Assembly: GCA_015179125.1 (NCBI GenBank)
Contig: WHVA01000291.1
Coordinates: 1 to 64,000 of the forward strand
Reading direction: 5' to 3'
DNA: 64,000 nucleotides
Source: Gautieria morchelliformis
Taxonomy: Eukaryota > Basidiomycota > Agaricomycetes > Gomphales > Gomphaceae
How positions within the stretch are numbered: position 1 is the first letter of the stretch; each line of letters starts with the position of its first letter. This document shows, one piece after another, positions 8,705-18,959 of this stretch. Both the position numbers and the translations under genes were made by a program. Below the pieces are notes generated by a model, which worked only from the letters and a program-made list of their open reading frames with translations, ran no database searches and was not told the origin of the DNA.

Positions 8705-11700
8705 GCAGCGGATATGTTCTCTCAGAGGTGCTGGTGAAGGTCGTTGAGTTCCACAACAAAATGTCAGGCTCTTGCAGAGGTGAGGTCGCGTTCAGGGTGG
8801 ATGGCGAGATTCGGGTGGTAGCCCTTGTTGGCGTAGTAGGGTGAAATTCCGGTGGTGGCGGAAGGTGCATTGTTGTAGGCAAATTCCCCGAGTGGAAGAA
8901 GGTCGGACCAATTGCTATGTTGGTAGTTGCAATAGACGTGGAGATACTGTTCAAGGGTCTGATTAGTACGTTCTGTTTGTCCGTCTCCTTCGGGGTGATA
9001 ACCGGAAGTGAAGTGGAGCTTCATGTCGAGAGCCTTGCCGAGCGTGCGGAAAAAGGAGGACATGAATTCTCATCCACGGTCGGAAGTGACATGGGAAGGA
9101 ATTCCGTGCTTGGAAAAGACGTGGAGCACGAAGAGTTGTGCTAGTTGGGCGGAAGTGATGGTGTCGTAGGTCGGAATAAAGATGGACTGCTTTGTAAGGC
9201 GGTCAACGATCACTAGAATGGTATCATAGCCAGATGACTTAGGAAGCTTCTCAATGAAATCCATGGATATCGAATTCCACGGTTGTTCCAGGATCGGAAG
9301 TTGCTTCAAGAGGCCATAGGGTTTGTGACGTTGGGGCTTGGCGTGCATACAGGTGGTGCATGACTTGCAGTAGTCTTGGACCATCGTGCAGAGAAGAGGC
9401 CAAGTGTAGGTACATCGGATTATGTCGAGGGTTTTGTTCTGGCCTTGGTGTCCTGAGAGCGGATGATCGTGGCTTTGCTGGAGTACGCGAAGTCATAGAT
9501 CGTTGGTATCTGGAACGTAAATCCGGGACTTGTACCAGACAAATCCGTCGGAATCGAGGGACCATCCAGGACTGGTGGGGTCATTGAGGTGGGCTACGGA
9601 GATGGGGTCGGAACGGAGTGCGGAATGGATGTCGGAATGGAGAGACTCGGTGTCCATAATGATTGAGGCGCGGAGTAGCAGAAACTGCAATGCTGTGGCA
9701 CGCAGGGACGATGCCAGTTGCTCAGTCGAGAATACTGGGTGGAAATTGTGCGGATTAATGCTGGCATAGTCGCTACTTCCCTCTTTTGGGTAGACGTCCC
9801 AACGTCTAGTGAGCGCGTCGGGTTTTGCTCCGAGCTTTCCGGGGCAGAAGCGGATCACCATGTTGAACTGTGAGAGGTATTCAGACCAGTGGACTTGACG
9901 GCGAGTCAAAATCTTAGTAGTTGCAAAATACTCAAGGTTCTTATGATCCGTTACAATGTCGATCGGATAGGTTGGACCTTCGAGGTAGTGTCTCCAAATT
10001 TTGAAGGCTTCGAAAATCGCAAGTAGTTCCTTATCGTGGACGTCGTAGTTGAGTTCCGGGGCGGAAAAGCTGCGGGAATGAAAGGCGATCGGATGAATTT
10101 CTCCATCGTCAGGGGAAATGATGGAAAGAATGGCGGCTAGCACATAGTTGGAAGCGTCGGTTTCGAGTACAAGTTGGGCATCAGGAATCCAGAAACTGAG
10201 TATGGGAGCCGTAGTGAATGCCGATTTGAGGGTTTCAAATGCGGAACGGCATTCCGGAGTGAAATTCCATGGGGCACCCTTCCTGGTGAGACGCATGAGT
10301 GGAACAGTAATGTCGGAAAAATTATAAATGAAACGCCGGTAAAAGTTGGCGAAGCCAAGGAAAGACTGCACATCCTTAACACGTCGGGGTTCCAGCCATT
10401 CTTGAATTGCCTTGACTTTGTCCTCTGCCATGGTAAGACCTGTTGGAGAGAGGATGTAGCCGAGGTATTCGACCGTGTCGCGATGCCATTCGCATTTCTC
10501 TGCTTTTGCGTAGAGATGGTGTTTGCGTAGACGGCGGAGTACTTCGCGGACATGTTCCCGATGTTTTTATGGTGTGTCGGAATAGATGAGGATGTCGTCA
10601 ATGTAGACTAGGACGCATACGTCGAGGAGGTCGGAAAATACGTCGTTCATAAATCACTGAAAAGCGGCAGGAGCATTGGTTAGACCAAAAGGCATGACAA
10701 CCCACTCAAAAGCACCGTAGCGGGTGCGGAAAGTGGTTTTCCACTTGTCACCTTCCCGGATGCGGACAAGGTGATAAGCGTGCCGGAGGTCGATTTTGGT
10801 GTAGATCTTCGCCCTGCGGGGAGTGTCAAGTAGGTCGGAAATGCACGGAAGCGGATATTTGTCCTTCTTAGTGAGGGCATTGAGTCCGTGGAAATCGACG
10901 CAGAGGCGGAGAGATCCATCCTTCTTCTTGACGAAAAGGACCGGAGCGCCGTGCAGAGACAGCGAAGGGCGGATAAAGCCCATGTTGAGATGTTCATCGA
11001 CGAACTCTCAGAGAGTCTGGAGTTCACTTTGCAAAAGGGAGTAGATCGGTCCAAGGGGCGGAGATGCTCCTTCTTTCAAATCTATCTTCAGATCATAAGG
11101 TCGATGTTCAGCAGGTTTGTCGGCTTTGGCCTTATTGAACACGTCCGGGAAGTCACGATATTCTTCCGGAACTGAGCTCATGTCGACCGGAGCGGAAGTC
11201 GAGGCGGAACGAGCCTTGACTGAAGCCAAGTCGGAAAGGTGAAGCTGGAAAACGGTCGTGTCTTCTTGCCGTTGCAATACGCGGAAAGCGGTGGCGGAAA
11301 CGAGTGCAATACGAGGAGCTTCGAGGGACAGAGGTGCTAAAGTGGGACCGGAGTGCAGAACTGAATCCACGAGCGGAGTTGCAGAAGAGGCCTGAGCCAT
11401 CTTTGCGGACGACGTCGGAATAGACAGAAGTTGATCCGGGGTACGGAACTGTATTTGACCCAATGCCCAGTTAATCGACGGATTATATCGGGTGAGCCAA
11501 TTGTGTCCTAGTACAACAGAACAGCTAGCATCTAGCGGAGTAACGTAAAATGTAACTTCATGGTTGTCCCCAGTAGCGAAACGGATAGACAGGTCCACGA
11601 CTTGTGAAATTGCCATGTTGGAAGACCCGTCGAAAAGGCGGAGCGGAATTGTCAGAATGTTGCGGGTCAAAAGTTTATGTTTCAAAACAAAGTCGGAATC

Positions 11701-11799
11701 GAGGAAACAATGAGTCGAACCAGAGTCGATCAATGTGGTAAACGGGGGTGCGGAAATGGTGTCGGAAGTGAGCGGAACAGAGAGGGAGTCGGAGGACAA
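8705..11799 (-). pseudogene. gypsy-2 pol (protease, RT, RNase H, integrase), 3'-truncated
   Basis: Minus strand, in order: protease (TLIDSGSTHCFLDSDF), reverse transcriptase ([43 protein letters not shown]), RNase H (LETDASNY, DKELLAIFEAFKIWRHYLEG, TDHKNLEYF), integrase zinc finger (CKSCTTCMHAKPQRHKP) and core (SMDFIEKLP, TSDRG, GYHPEGDGQTERTNQTLEQY). Stops and frame changes at about 10655, 10590 and 9065 show it is dead. The reading ends at 8705 inside the integrase C-terminal region; the chromodomain or tail and the 3' LTR are missing because gypsy-1 copy a abuts here. Sequence and LTR differ clearly from gypsy-1, so it is a separate family. Confidence 0.9.
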
Positions 11800-11888
11800 A
11801 AGAGCGGATGCGTTGAGTTTAACCTCGTTTGTCGCACGAATGGGGTCAACACAGCCCTCAGCTCGTGCGGAGGCTGGAGGACTGCTGA

Positions 11889-13304
11889 CTATTTTTTTGA
11901 ATCAGCAGCGGGAGCCGCTCCAGATTTCTCTTCCGTCTTCGCTGTGCGGCCCTTGGCCTTTGCAGCGGATACGGAAGCTCGGGTGCAATCGCGAGCGACG
12001 TGACCGCCTTTGCCACAGAAAAGGCAAAGGTTGTTGTCCATGCGACGCTGGCGTTCTACAGGGGTTAGTTTTCCATCCTTCCCAAGTTTGTCGGAAAGGT
12101 CCGGAGTGCTCTTTCGGGCGTTGGTGTTGGAACCAGAGGCCTGGTTGTTGCGAGGGGTGTTGTTGTTGTTCCGGTTGCCGGAGTTGGATCCGGAACTATT
12201 GTTGCTGTTGTTGTTTCCGGAATTGGTCTTCTTCTTGTCTTTATCAGACTTCTTGTCAGAAGACTTGTCGTTCTTGCTCTGGGCGGAAGTTTTGCGAGCA
12301 ATCTCGGAGTGTCTTTCCCAGTAGTGCGAATCGATGGATTGGGCGAGGTTGCGGAGGTCAGTAAGGGTGGCGGGTTTTCCGACGCGGGCAATTTCATCCT
12401 TGATGCGGGATGGCAGGCCCATGTAAAACTGGCGTCGGAGTGCTGCTTCTCCCCATTGGACTCGAGGAGCGAGCTGCTGGAATGTGACGATATATTTAGC
12501 TATCTTATGAGTGTCTTTCATGCGAAGCTTATCGAGTTCATTTTCCGCATCGGCTTCCATATCAAATGGTCCGAAGTTGCTGCGGAGTTCGGAAATGAAG
12601 TTGTGGTAATTGTCGGCCCAGTCGACAAGGGCGAACGGGTCCATGAGGGCGGGTTCGAAGTAGTCGAGCGCCGTGCCTCGGAGATAGGAAAGGGCGTAAT
12701 TGACCTTTCGTTCGTCGTCGGGAAAGGCATCGGGACGATCACGGAAATTGAGTTGAAGCTGGACCAGAAATGGCTGGAGCTTCTTGGGGTGGGAACCGTT
12801 GAACTGATCTGGTTCGCGGACCTTTGTCTTGGGGCGTGGTGGTGCTTGGGCCGGGCGTTGGAGTTGTCTGGCTAGCATGGCGATGGCTTGTGCAAGATCC
12901 GGAACTGGCGCGGGCGGAACTGGGTTGGCGGGAATCTGAGGTGGGATTGGAGGTGGAGGACCACCTGGAGGACCGCCTGGGGGACCGCCGGGTGGGCCGT
13001 CATGAGGGCCGCCTGGAGGGGGTCCTGGTGGAGGTGGTGGTGGTGGAGCTGGGCGTCGGAATGACGCTGCTGTTTGTTCGCCGCTGCTACTCGTCGAGTT
13101 CCCGTCATAATCGGGATTGTCGTTGGGATTAGCGTCGGGAACTTCTTCGAAACGTTGCGGAAAAGCATCGGAGAGCTCATCGTCGGCACGAGAGCTGCCA
13201 GAGGGTTCCGCGTGCCTTGGTGCTGCGGATCTAAGACTGCCAAAATAAGAGAGAGCTTCGACAGCTCCTGCTCGAGCTGAAGTAGCTGTGGTACGAGGAG
13301 GCAT
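11889..13304 (-). CDS. gypsy-2 gag protein
   Basis: This open frame of 471 codons starts with a good ATG at 13304. The N-terminal third is low complexity: serine-rich, then a long proline/glycine run (about residues 85-125). The capsid-like gag domain follows (KVREPDQFNGSHPKKLQPFL, YALSYLRGTALDYFEP, LDKLRMKDTHKIAKYIVTFQ). Next come an asparagine/serine-rich linker (about residues 345-385) and a CCHC knuckle, CLFCGKGGHVARDC. This layout fits large gag proteins of basidiomycete gypsy elements. The frame itself is intact although the pol behind it is broken. Confidence 0.88.
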   Translation of the reverse strand: MPPRTTATSARAGAVEALSYFGSLRSAAPRHAEPSGSSRADDELSDAFPQRFEEVPDANPNDNPDYDGNSTSSSGEQTAASFRRPAPPPPPPPGPPPGGPHDGPPGGPPGGPPGGPPPPIPPQIPANPVPPAPVPDLAQAIAMLARQLQRPAQAPPRPKTKVREPDQFNGSHPKKLQPFLVQLQLNFRDRPDAFPDDERKVNYALSYLRGTALDYFEPALMDPFALVDWADNYHNFISELRSNFGPFDMEADAENELDKLRMKDTHKIAKYIVTFQQLAPRVQWGEAALRRQFYMGLPSRIKDEIARVGKPATLTDLRNLAQSIDSHYWERHSEIARKTSAQSKNDKSSDKKSDKDKKKTNSGNNNSNNSSGSNSGNRNNNNTPRNNQASGSNTNARKSTPDLSDKLGKDGKLTPVERQRRMDNNLCLFCGKGGHVARDCTRASVSAAKAKGRTAKTEEKSGAAPAADSKK

Positions 13305-13411
13305 AGCGATAGTTATCGGGTGGGAATCAGATAATACTGTTACGTATCGAGATTTCCGCTAAGTCGGAACTGGAAAGGACAGCGGCTTCAACTTGTAGGT
13401 TGCGCCCCCAA

Positions 13412-14001
13412 TGAACTATCGTCCTAAGTATTTCGGAAATGAGTCGGAAGTCGGAAAGTACTGAACTAGAGGTTGGTCGGAACTTGAGTCGGAACTGAGG
13501 CGGAAGGCGGAAGACGGAAGGTGGAGAGAGACTGAGATCTTGCTAGACTCGCTCGCTGTGCTAAGAACAGGAGATGGAGCGAAGGAAATCAAGTATTGAA
13601 GGTGATTATCTGATTGCATAATAACAGACATACATGAGGGGGTTTTATACAAAGAGCTGAGACAACAGGTTATGATATGGTACTAAGCAAATTCCGGGGG
13701 AAGCGGAAGTTGAGTAGACAATGCGTGGGAACTAACTATTGGGAACAATGGGACTACAAGGGGGTTCAGGGTAAGGTAGAACAATGGCAAAGAACAAGGG
13801 TCAGGAAAACATATTTGACAACGAATTACAAGGGTGACCGGATATGTGGTTTTGATGAATGATGAAACGGGTCCAGTGGGTCCAAGTAATAGAGTCGAAA
13901 GAACAAGGGAATAGAACAATGGGCGGAATGTCAGAAATATCGGAGGGGTGGAAAGTGTTGCGGAACTGAAGGTCGGAAGTCGGAAATGAACGGTCGTAAC
14001 A
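13412..14001 (-). mobile_element. gypsy-2 5' LTR with adjoining primer-binding site
   Basis: I place the LTR from TGAACTATCG (13412) to CGTAACA (14001); in element direction it starts TGTTACGACC and ends GATAGTTCA. On the gag side the next bases read TTGGGGGCGCAACC (13398-13411 reversed), a plausible tRNA primer-binding site. A TATAAAA box lies near 13645 on the minus strand. The LTR is packed with CGGAA words. Its far end joins a LINE reading (STPLCPCCNQKEE), so gypsy-2 probably inserted into that LINE. A second, partial LTR of the same type lies at 20998-21170. Confidence 0.75.
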
Positions 14002-14704
14002 GCACCCCATTATGCCCTTGCTGCAACCAGAAAGAGGAGACCGTGTGACACTTCCTCCTCACCTGCATGGCACACGCCAGACACTGCCAGCCCATGATTA
14101 ACATGCTAAGGCATGAAGCACTCGACCTGGTGGAGCTACTTGCCAATCTGGACTGCATAGAGCACATGCTGGACTACATCCACGCGACTAAATGATTTCA
14201 TCCCAATCCAACCCCTCCCCCCCGCCCACCACTTAGTACTAACCCCTAGTTATTTGTTTTCCAGGTCATGCACAGCACTTCCCCAGCGCACCCGCTGCAA
14301 GCCGCGAACCATGCTTCCACCTGCCCTGCCCGACCCATGCTCTGCTCGCCCCATGCCTGCATGCCCGCTCACACACCTGCTCGTCCCACACCCTGCATGC
14401 CCGCTCGCATCGCCTGCACGCCCATATGTTCCCCTTATACCCTCACCCATGGCCTTTTTCATACTTACACAAGGACTCTCTTTGACTGCGTCACGGGACA
14501 TGCCCGTGCCCCTTCTTATAACTTAAATATCATACCTCACAGCACTTAATACTTCTGGGGTGGTAGTCTGGATTAGGACCCCCGCCCTAGGGCCTATGTT
14601 ATGTCATCTGAAAATGGACTCTCAATAGTTACACACTTGTATTATCCTACATGAGCACGTTCAATGGATATAAATGGATACAAAAAAAAAAAAAAAAAAA
14701 AAAA
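14002..14704 (+). mobile_element. LINE 3' end: zinc-finger tail of ORF2, 3' UTR and poly-A
   Basis: From about 14002 the plus strand reads TPLCPCCNQKEETV, a stop, then HFLLTCMAHARHCQPMINML and DYIHATK. This is the C-terminal CCHC tail of a LINE ORF2. A stop at 14193 is followed by ~490 bp of C-rich 3' UTR. The element ends with a conserved tail (TGTATTATCCTACATGAGC, then TCAATGGATATAAATGGA) and 23 A residues (14682-14704). The same tail occurs at 54220-54330 and, reversed, at 18853-18919. Confidence 0.85.
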
Positions 14705-15897
14705 GATGTGATGGTAGTTGTCTGATGAGACGATTGGGGGAAAAGATTACGTGTAAGTGCTCAGTGAAGTTGGTCAAATAAACCGGTTCATGACATGGTA
14801 AACATATGCCAATTCAAGTTTAGAGCCAAAGTTAAGAGTTACTCTCATGAAGCTTGAAGAAGTGCTTGAAAGAGGCTCAAGACCTTATTGACAATGGTTG
14901 AGTTTCGAGTTTTCTCACCACATTCACACTGATGATCCACAACTGCAATGGGTTGTAAGAAATAACAGCTATCAACGGTTGGACTCACGGAGTCTGGTGC
15001 CGAGTGTGAGTGTGAACACAATGATTTTTGAATGACTCTGGCTGCCAGCTTCAAGGATCTGGCAGTGTGGCATGACCAGTTCCTCGTGCCTCGAGCCCCA
15101 GTTCAAATTGCAAATGGCATGGACTGCATATTGGTATAGCTAAATGGTCTCAAATTGATCAGGCCATGACAGGTTCATCCATGTAAGACCCTTACCTGAT
15201 ATGCTTAGCTGTGAGTATAACCTGCAGGTGGATGGATTTTCATGTGCACCTTTTCAACCACTCTGAGAGCATGTGGGCTAAGCCACCAGGTGGCAGTGTA
15301 TGCTAACTTATGCCATTTCACTCAAATTTTTGTCAGAAGCCTTGTGGAGCAGTTGGATAAAGTGTTGATGAGTAAGTATGTTTACTGTAATGTCACTGGT
15401 TCAAATTTTGTTGCAGGCACAATTTTCCACACTCTAATCAACATATTAGTCATGAGCACTGTCCTACAATGTCAGACCCTTAAAACTGACCACTTGGTCA
15501 TAGGTGTCACACAGATTGTATCTCATCCTTGGATATTTAACTTAGTCTCTCCAAAAGTGGTGGAATCTACTGTGATTGAGCTTAGGTAGAAATGTATCTA
15601 ATTACTTTTCAAAATTCCATTGTTTACCCAGGGATCACCATTCCCCCCCTAAAATTGACTTTGAGTGGAGATGTTGGAGTTTGGTGTTGGCTGAGTTAGC
15701 TGAGCTTTCCGGTCGCCGGCAGTCGCTGAGTGACAGCCCTGTGCTCCTGCAGCACATAATAATAGTGTAAAATATATACCAATTGTTCTAGAAAGTATTT
15801 AGACAGGATTGTCTAATATTCTGCTACGCATCATGACACTGGGCCCACATTTGTGGTGGGATCTGAAATTTTCTCTGCAAACTCGGCTTGCTTTGCA
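14705..15897. other. No gene recognised (1.2 kb)
   Basis: Only short, broken frames occur on both strands. Two spots resemble tRNA-type B boxes (AGTTCAAATTGC near 15107 and GGTTCAAATTTTG near 15400), which may mark old SINE-like fragments, but no repeat partner was found within the window. Confidence 0.4.
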
Positions 15898-16080
15898 TTT
15901 TGGGTTGCTCTCAATGGTTCTAGTGGGCCTGTCTGGCAAGGGCTTGAACTCGGTGTTCGGTTGTCTTCCACGCCTGCTCGAGCATAACATAAGAGTTGCT
16001 TAGCTGCGGCAACCTTTGAAAAGACTAGCGTGAGTTGTGAATCACTTCAAAGGCATTGTCAAGCTAGCTAAGTGCTTACT
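15898..16080 (+). mobile_element. tRNA-like SINE candidate, copy 1
   Basis: A ~183-bp unit here matches a reverse-strand unit at 38811-38994 over its whole length. Shared blocks include TTCTAGTG, CAAGGGCTTGAAC or CCAGGGCTTGAAC, GTCTTCCAC, GTTGCTTAGC, GAGTTGTGAATCACTTC and the end AAGTRCTTAC. The first 60 bases look tRNA-derived: a D-arm-like segment, then GGGCTTGAACTC close to the B-box consensus GGTTCGAAnCC. The unit codes for nothing. The tRNA origin and the SINE label are inferences; the two-copy homology is seen directly. Confidence 0.65.
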
Positions 16081-16489
16081 GTCACGGTAATAACATACCG
16101 CCGCGTACGGTATGGTATGTGCAGTTTGGGCCCGGTCCCAGGCATGCATGTGGAGTGTGATAGACTGTCGAGGATATATGTATGCACTCCGGGAAGCTGA
16201 ACGGCACTGCAATTGCACAGACGAGCATGGAAGCGGCCGGGTTGCATATGGGGCTTAACAGCTTTAATTATGCGCATTTTGGTGATGAGCGATATCGATA
16301 ACTTGAACCCTACACCATGGCACGTAATTCTTGGGTACTGCCAGCAAGCCGCCGTCAAAGATAAAATCAATATATTGTCTGACTGTACAATCGATCAACT
16401 GCAGACGCCTGACCCTATTTTTGCAAGTGACGTGCAATGCGCACTCTGGAAAGGTGTGTGAAGAGTGGAAGGGAGGGGGCCCAACTTCC

Positions 16490-16518
16490 ATCTATCTATC
16501 TATATATATATATATATT
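16490..16518. repeat. Microsatellite (CTAT)n followed by (TA)n
   Basis: Simple sequence: three to four CTAT units run into about nine TA units. It lies just left of the P450 relic. Confidence 0.9.
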
Positions 16519-16639
16519 ACCCTTAAGGGCTTTTCGTCGCAAGTGCATGACTGTTTGCATGCGCACCCCCGAGGCCTGAGGGCTGACTTCAAAGCTTTGA
16601 AAAACTTGAAAATCCAACTCACTTCCCAATGATTCTCGA

Positions 16640-16971
16640 TCATCTGACCGATGTAATTCATTCGCAATCTGGACCCACCTCTCACGCTTTATACCAGAAC
16701 GGTTTATGCAGGCATCGAGTTCTAAAACTTTGGAAGACGCGTGGGTGCCATTCGTGTCGAGACCCAGGCAGTGCCCGCGAGCAATTTCGCGATGCATGAA
16801 CTGCGCACTGTCGCTGCAATGCTGCTGCGCGAATATCAGTGGGCGCTGCCGGGAGGGAGCAGACACGCAGGAGGGATACGGAATAAATTTTCGCCGTTTG
16901 CGCTGTGTTTGCCATATGATTTGGGAATTGAGGTTATGCAGAGGGAGGAGGAGGAGGCGGTGGTGGGATGA
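16640..16971 (+). pseudogene. Cytochrome P450 C-terminal fragment
   Basis: The plus strand gives LSRFIPERFMQ (the PERF region), then WVPFVSRPRQC, and after a one-base frame change NFAMHELRTVAAMLLREYQW and FSPFALCLPYDL. This is the last ~100 residues of a fungal P450 around the heme-binding loop. The canonical loop FxxGxRxCxG is damaged: the first glycine is an arginine, the residue after the cysteine block is changed, and the frame shifts immediately after it. Nothing upstream matches the rest of a P450. It is a dead remnant of an oxidative enzyme gene. Confidence 0.8.
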
Positions 16972-17661
16972 TGCGATGTTTTGGGGATGTGTATGCCTAC
17001 TTGTTGTGAGTGTGTATTCGGTCGGTGTCGGGGAGAACTTGAAGGTAGTTTGGAGACATCGTGAATGAGACAGTATGTATGGCATTCAACTCTATCAGCT
17101 ACTGTATGACCATGACGAAGATTGAAATACACGTACGCACGCTTCCGGCTGTTTCATGTATGTGTGCGTCCACTCTGCATCGTCACCTAAGGCGTGTGGT
17201 CTGAAAAGCCACGTCCTTTGCTTGCCTTTCTGTTCTGTAGTCCATTCCACAAAATTGGGGTAGAGACAGCACAAGGTCATAGATTTTGAATACTCCCCTC
17301 AAGCGGTTGAGTTCTCACATACGACGGTACTCACAGGTATCGTACGACGTACATACGTACAGTCGCAGCACTAATATACTCACTTCATCCGTCCACTCCT
17401 GTCGTACAATAATATCATAGTAGGAGCCATCGTGTTAGTGGCAGCCGCCCTCGATGCACTGCTCGCCCTGAGACTACTTTACAGTGGCACTCGAAGCGAA
17501 ACGTTCAGTCACGGTCACTCTTACAGTAACGTCAGCGCTTGTGATTTATAACTCACTGATGATTGCCCCTAACAAGACTATCTGACTTAGTCACTTATAC
17601 CGAGTTCTGTGAATCGCATAGTTCAACTTGAAGGAGGCCCGATACTACTTTCACGTCTGCG
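16972..17661. other. No gene recognised
   Basis: About 690 bp with only short frames on both strands. It would contain the promoter of the HAD-type gene that begins at 17662, but no clear TATA box stands out. Confidence 0.4.
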
Positions 17662-18645
17662 ATGGGTACCATGGCATTACCACCCTCTTTCAAGGAGATA
17701 AAAGCCCTTGTTTTCGATCTCATGGGTACTTGTACTGATTGGCATACCTCCATCCTCACCGCAATGCGACGGTACCCACAACCCGTGCCGCTTGTTGACT
17801 CCGACCTTCCAGCTCTTGCCATCGCGTGGCGAGCTGACTTCTTCCAAGCCATTTTCTCATCATTTGATGCTGGAGAAGAGTCACCAGACATTGATGTCGT
17901 CCATGCGCAAGTGCTGGACCGGATTTTGGAGGCCAGAGGGGTTGGAAAGGACACATGGAATGACGCTGTGAGAGCTGATCTGGTACAGGCGTGGCATAAT
18001 CAGCGAGGTACACGTTGTCGGGTTTTGTTTCCGGGTTAAGCTACAACCTCTCTCTGCATTTGACAGCCTGGCCGGACAGCGTTGAGGGCTTGGAGAGACT
18101 TAAAAAACATTTGATGATGTGAGACCCTCTTCTGTATGCCGTTCCTGCTGCTGATGCCTTGCTGTAAGTGTTGTCTTAGCGAATGGGACTACAAGATTAC
18201 AGCTCGACATCATACGTTCCACCAACTTGCCGTTCCACGCCCTGTTTTCCTCTCAGATGCTGCAGGCAACCAAAGTACGCACCGAGTCGATCACATCAGG
18301 CCAACCTGTATTCATGCGCGTGAACTGCCTAGCCTAGCCCGGCGATCTACGAAAAAGCACTCGATTTGATGGCTCTGCATCCGTCACAGACCGCCATGGT
18401 AGCGGCCCATGCTTATGATCTTCGGGCCGCCTCGAAACTGTGAGGTATTTCTAGTAATATTGAGGCAATCCCAGTTGATGTAGGGTTAAAGCGGTATGAA
18501 GACCATATATATTCAACGAGCCACCGAAGATACCGGAGAGGACATGGAAGCCGTGAAAGATGATGTATGTTTGTTTATTGATGGGACTATCGAACATGGC
18601 GGATTACTTCAACTCGCCTCACTCTTGGACGTTACTACGCCCTGA
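17662..18645 (+). pseudogene. HAD superfamily type II hydrolase (haloacid dehalogenase-like), probably inactive
   Basis: Exon 1 (17662-18007) carries the HAD nucleophile motif LVFDLMGTCTDW. After an intron at 18008-18066 comes AWPDSVEGLERLKK. VVLANGTTRLQLDIIRST (motif II) is followed by FSSQMLQATK (motif III), an intron at 18275-18337, then AIYEKALDLMALHPSQTAM, VAAHAYDLRAASKL (motif IV), an intron at 18440-18491, and the end TIYIQRATEDTGEDMEAV. This is the full order of (S)-2-haloacid dehalogenase-like proteins, usually ~240 residues. Two joins do not keep frame: between 18118 and VVLANG (a stop lies there), and at 18337/18338, which is off by one base and lacks the expected PDP. Hence I call a recent pseudogene; an unusual splice could still save it. 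Confidence 0.75.
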
Positions 18646-18852
18646 CAGGGCTTTGTTAGCAGGAATATATATGCAGCCTGGGTGCATATTGTGGCCAGGA
18701 TGTTCGAGACGCGGGCACAATACACCTATCCCAGCCCGCATTCATCAATACGATAGCAAAACAATTGAATATATCGGGTGGAAAATCTGTTAAGTCACCT
18801 ATGGACACTACCATCACTCTTTGAAAGACGCCCATCTATGAGAAACATGGGT
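18646..18852. other. Short spacer, nothing recognised
   Basis: About 200 bp between the HAD-type gene and the LINE tail. No coding or repeat signal was seen. Confidence 0.4.
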
Positions 18853-18919
18853 TTCTTTTTGTTTTTGTTTTTTTGTATCCATTTTTATCCATTGAGTCGC
18901 AAGCTCATGTAGGATATTA
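18853..18919 (-). mobile_element. LINE 3' tail, 5'-truncated copy
   Basis: Read on the minus strand this is ATCCTACATGAGC, a short spacer, then CTCAATGGATAAAAATGGAT and an A-rich tail broken by C residues (18853-18874 on the plus strand is T-rich). It matches the conserved 3' ends at 14633-14704 and 54220-54330. Only about 70 bp are present, typical of strong 5' truncation during target-primed reverse transcription. Confidence 0.8.
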
Positions 18920-18959
18920 CAAAGCGTGTGTCTAACGAGCGAGAAACATGTTGACGTGC

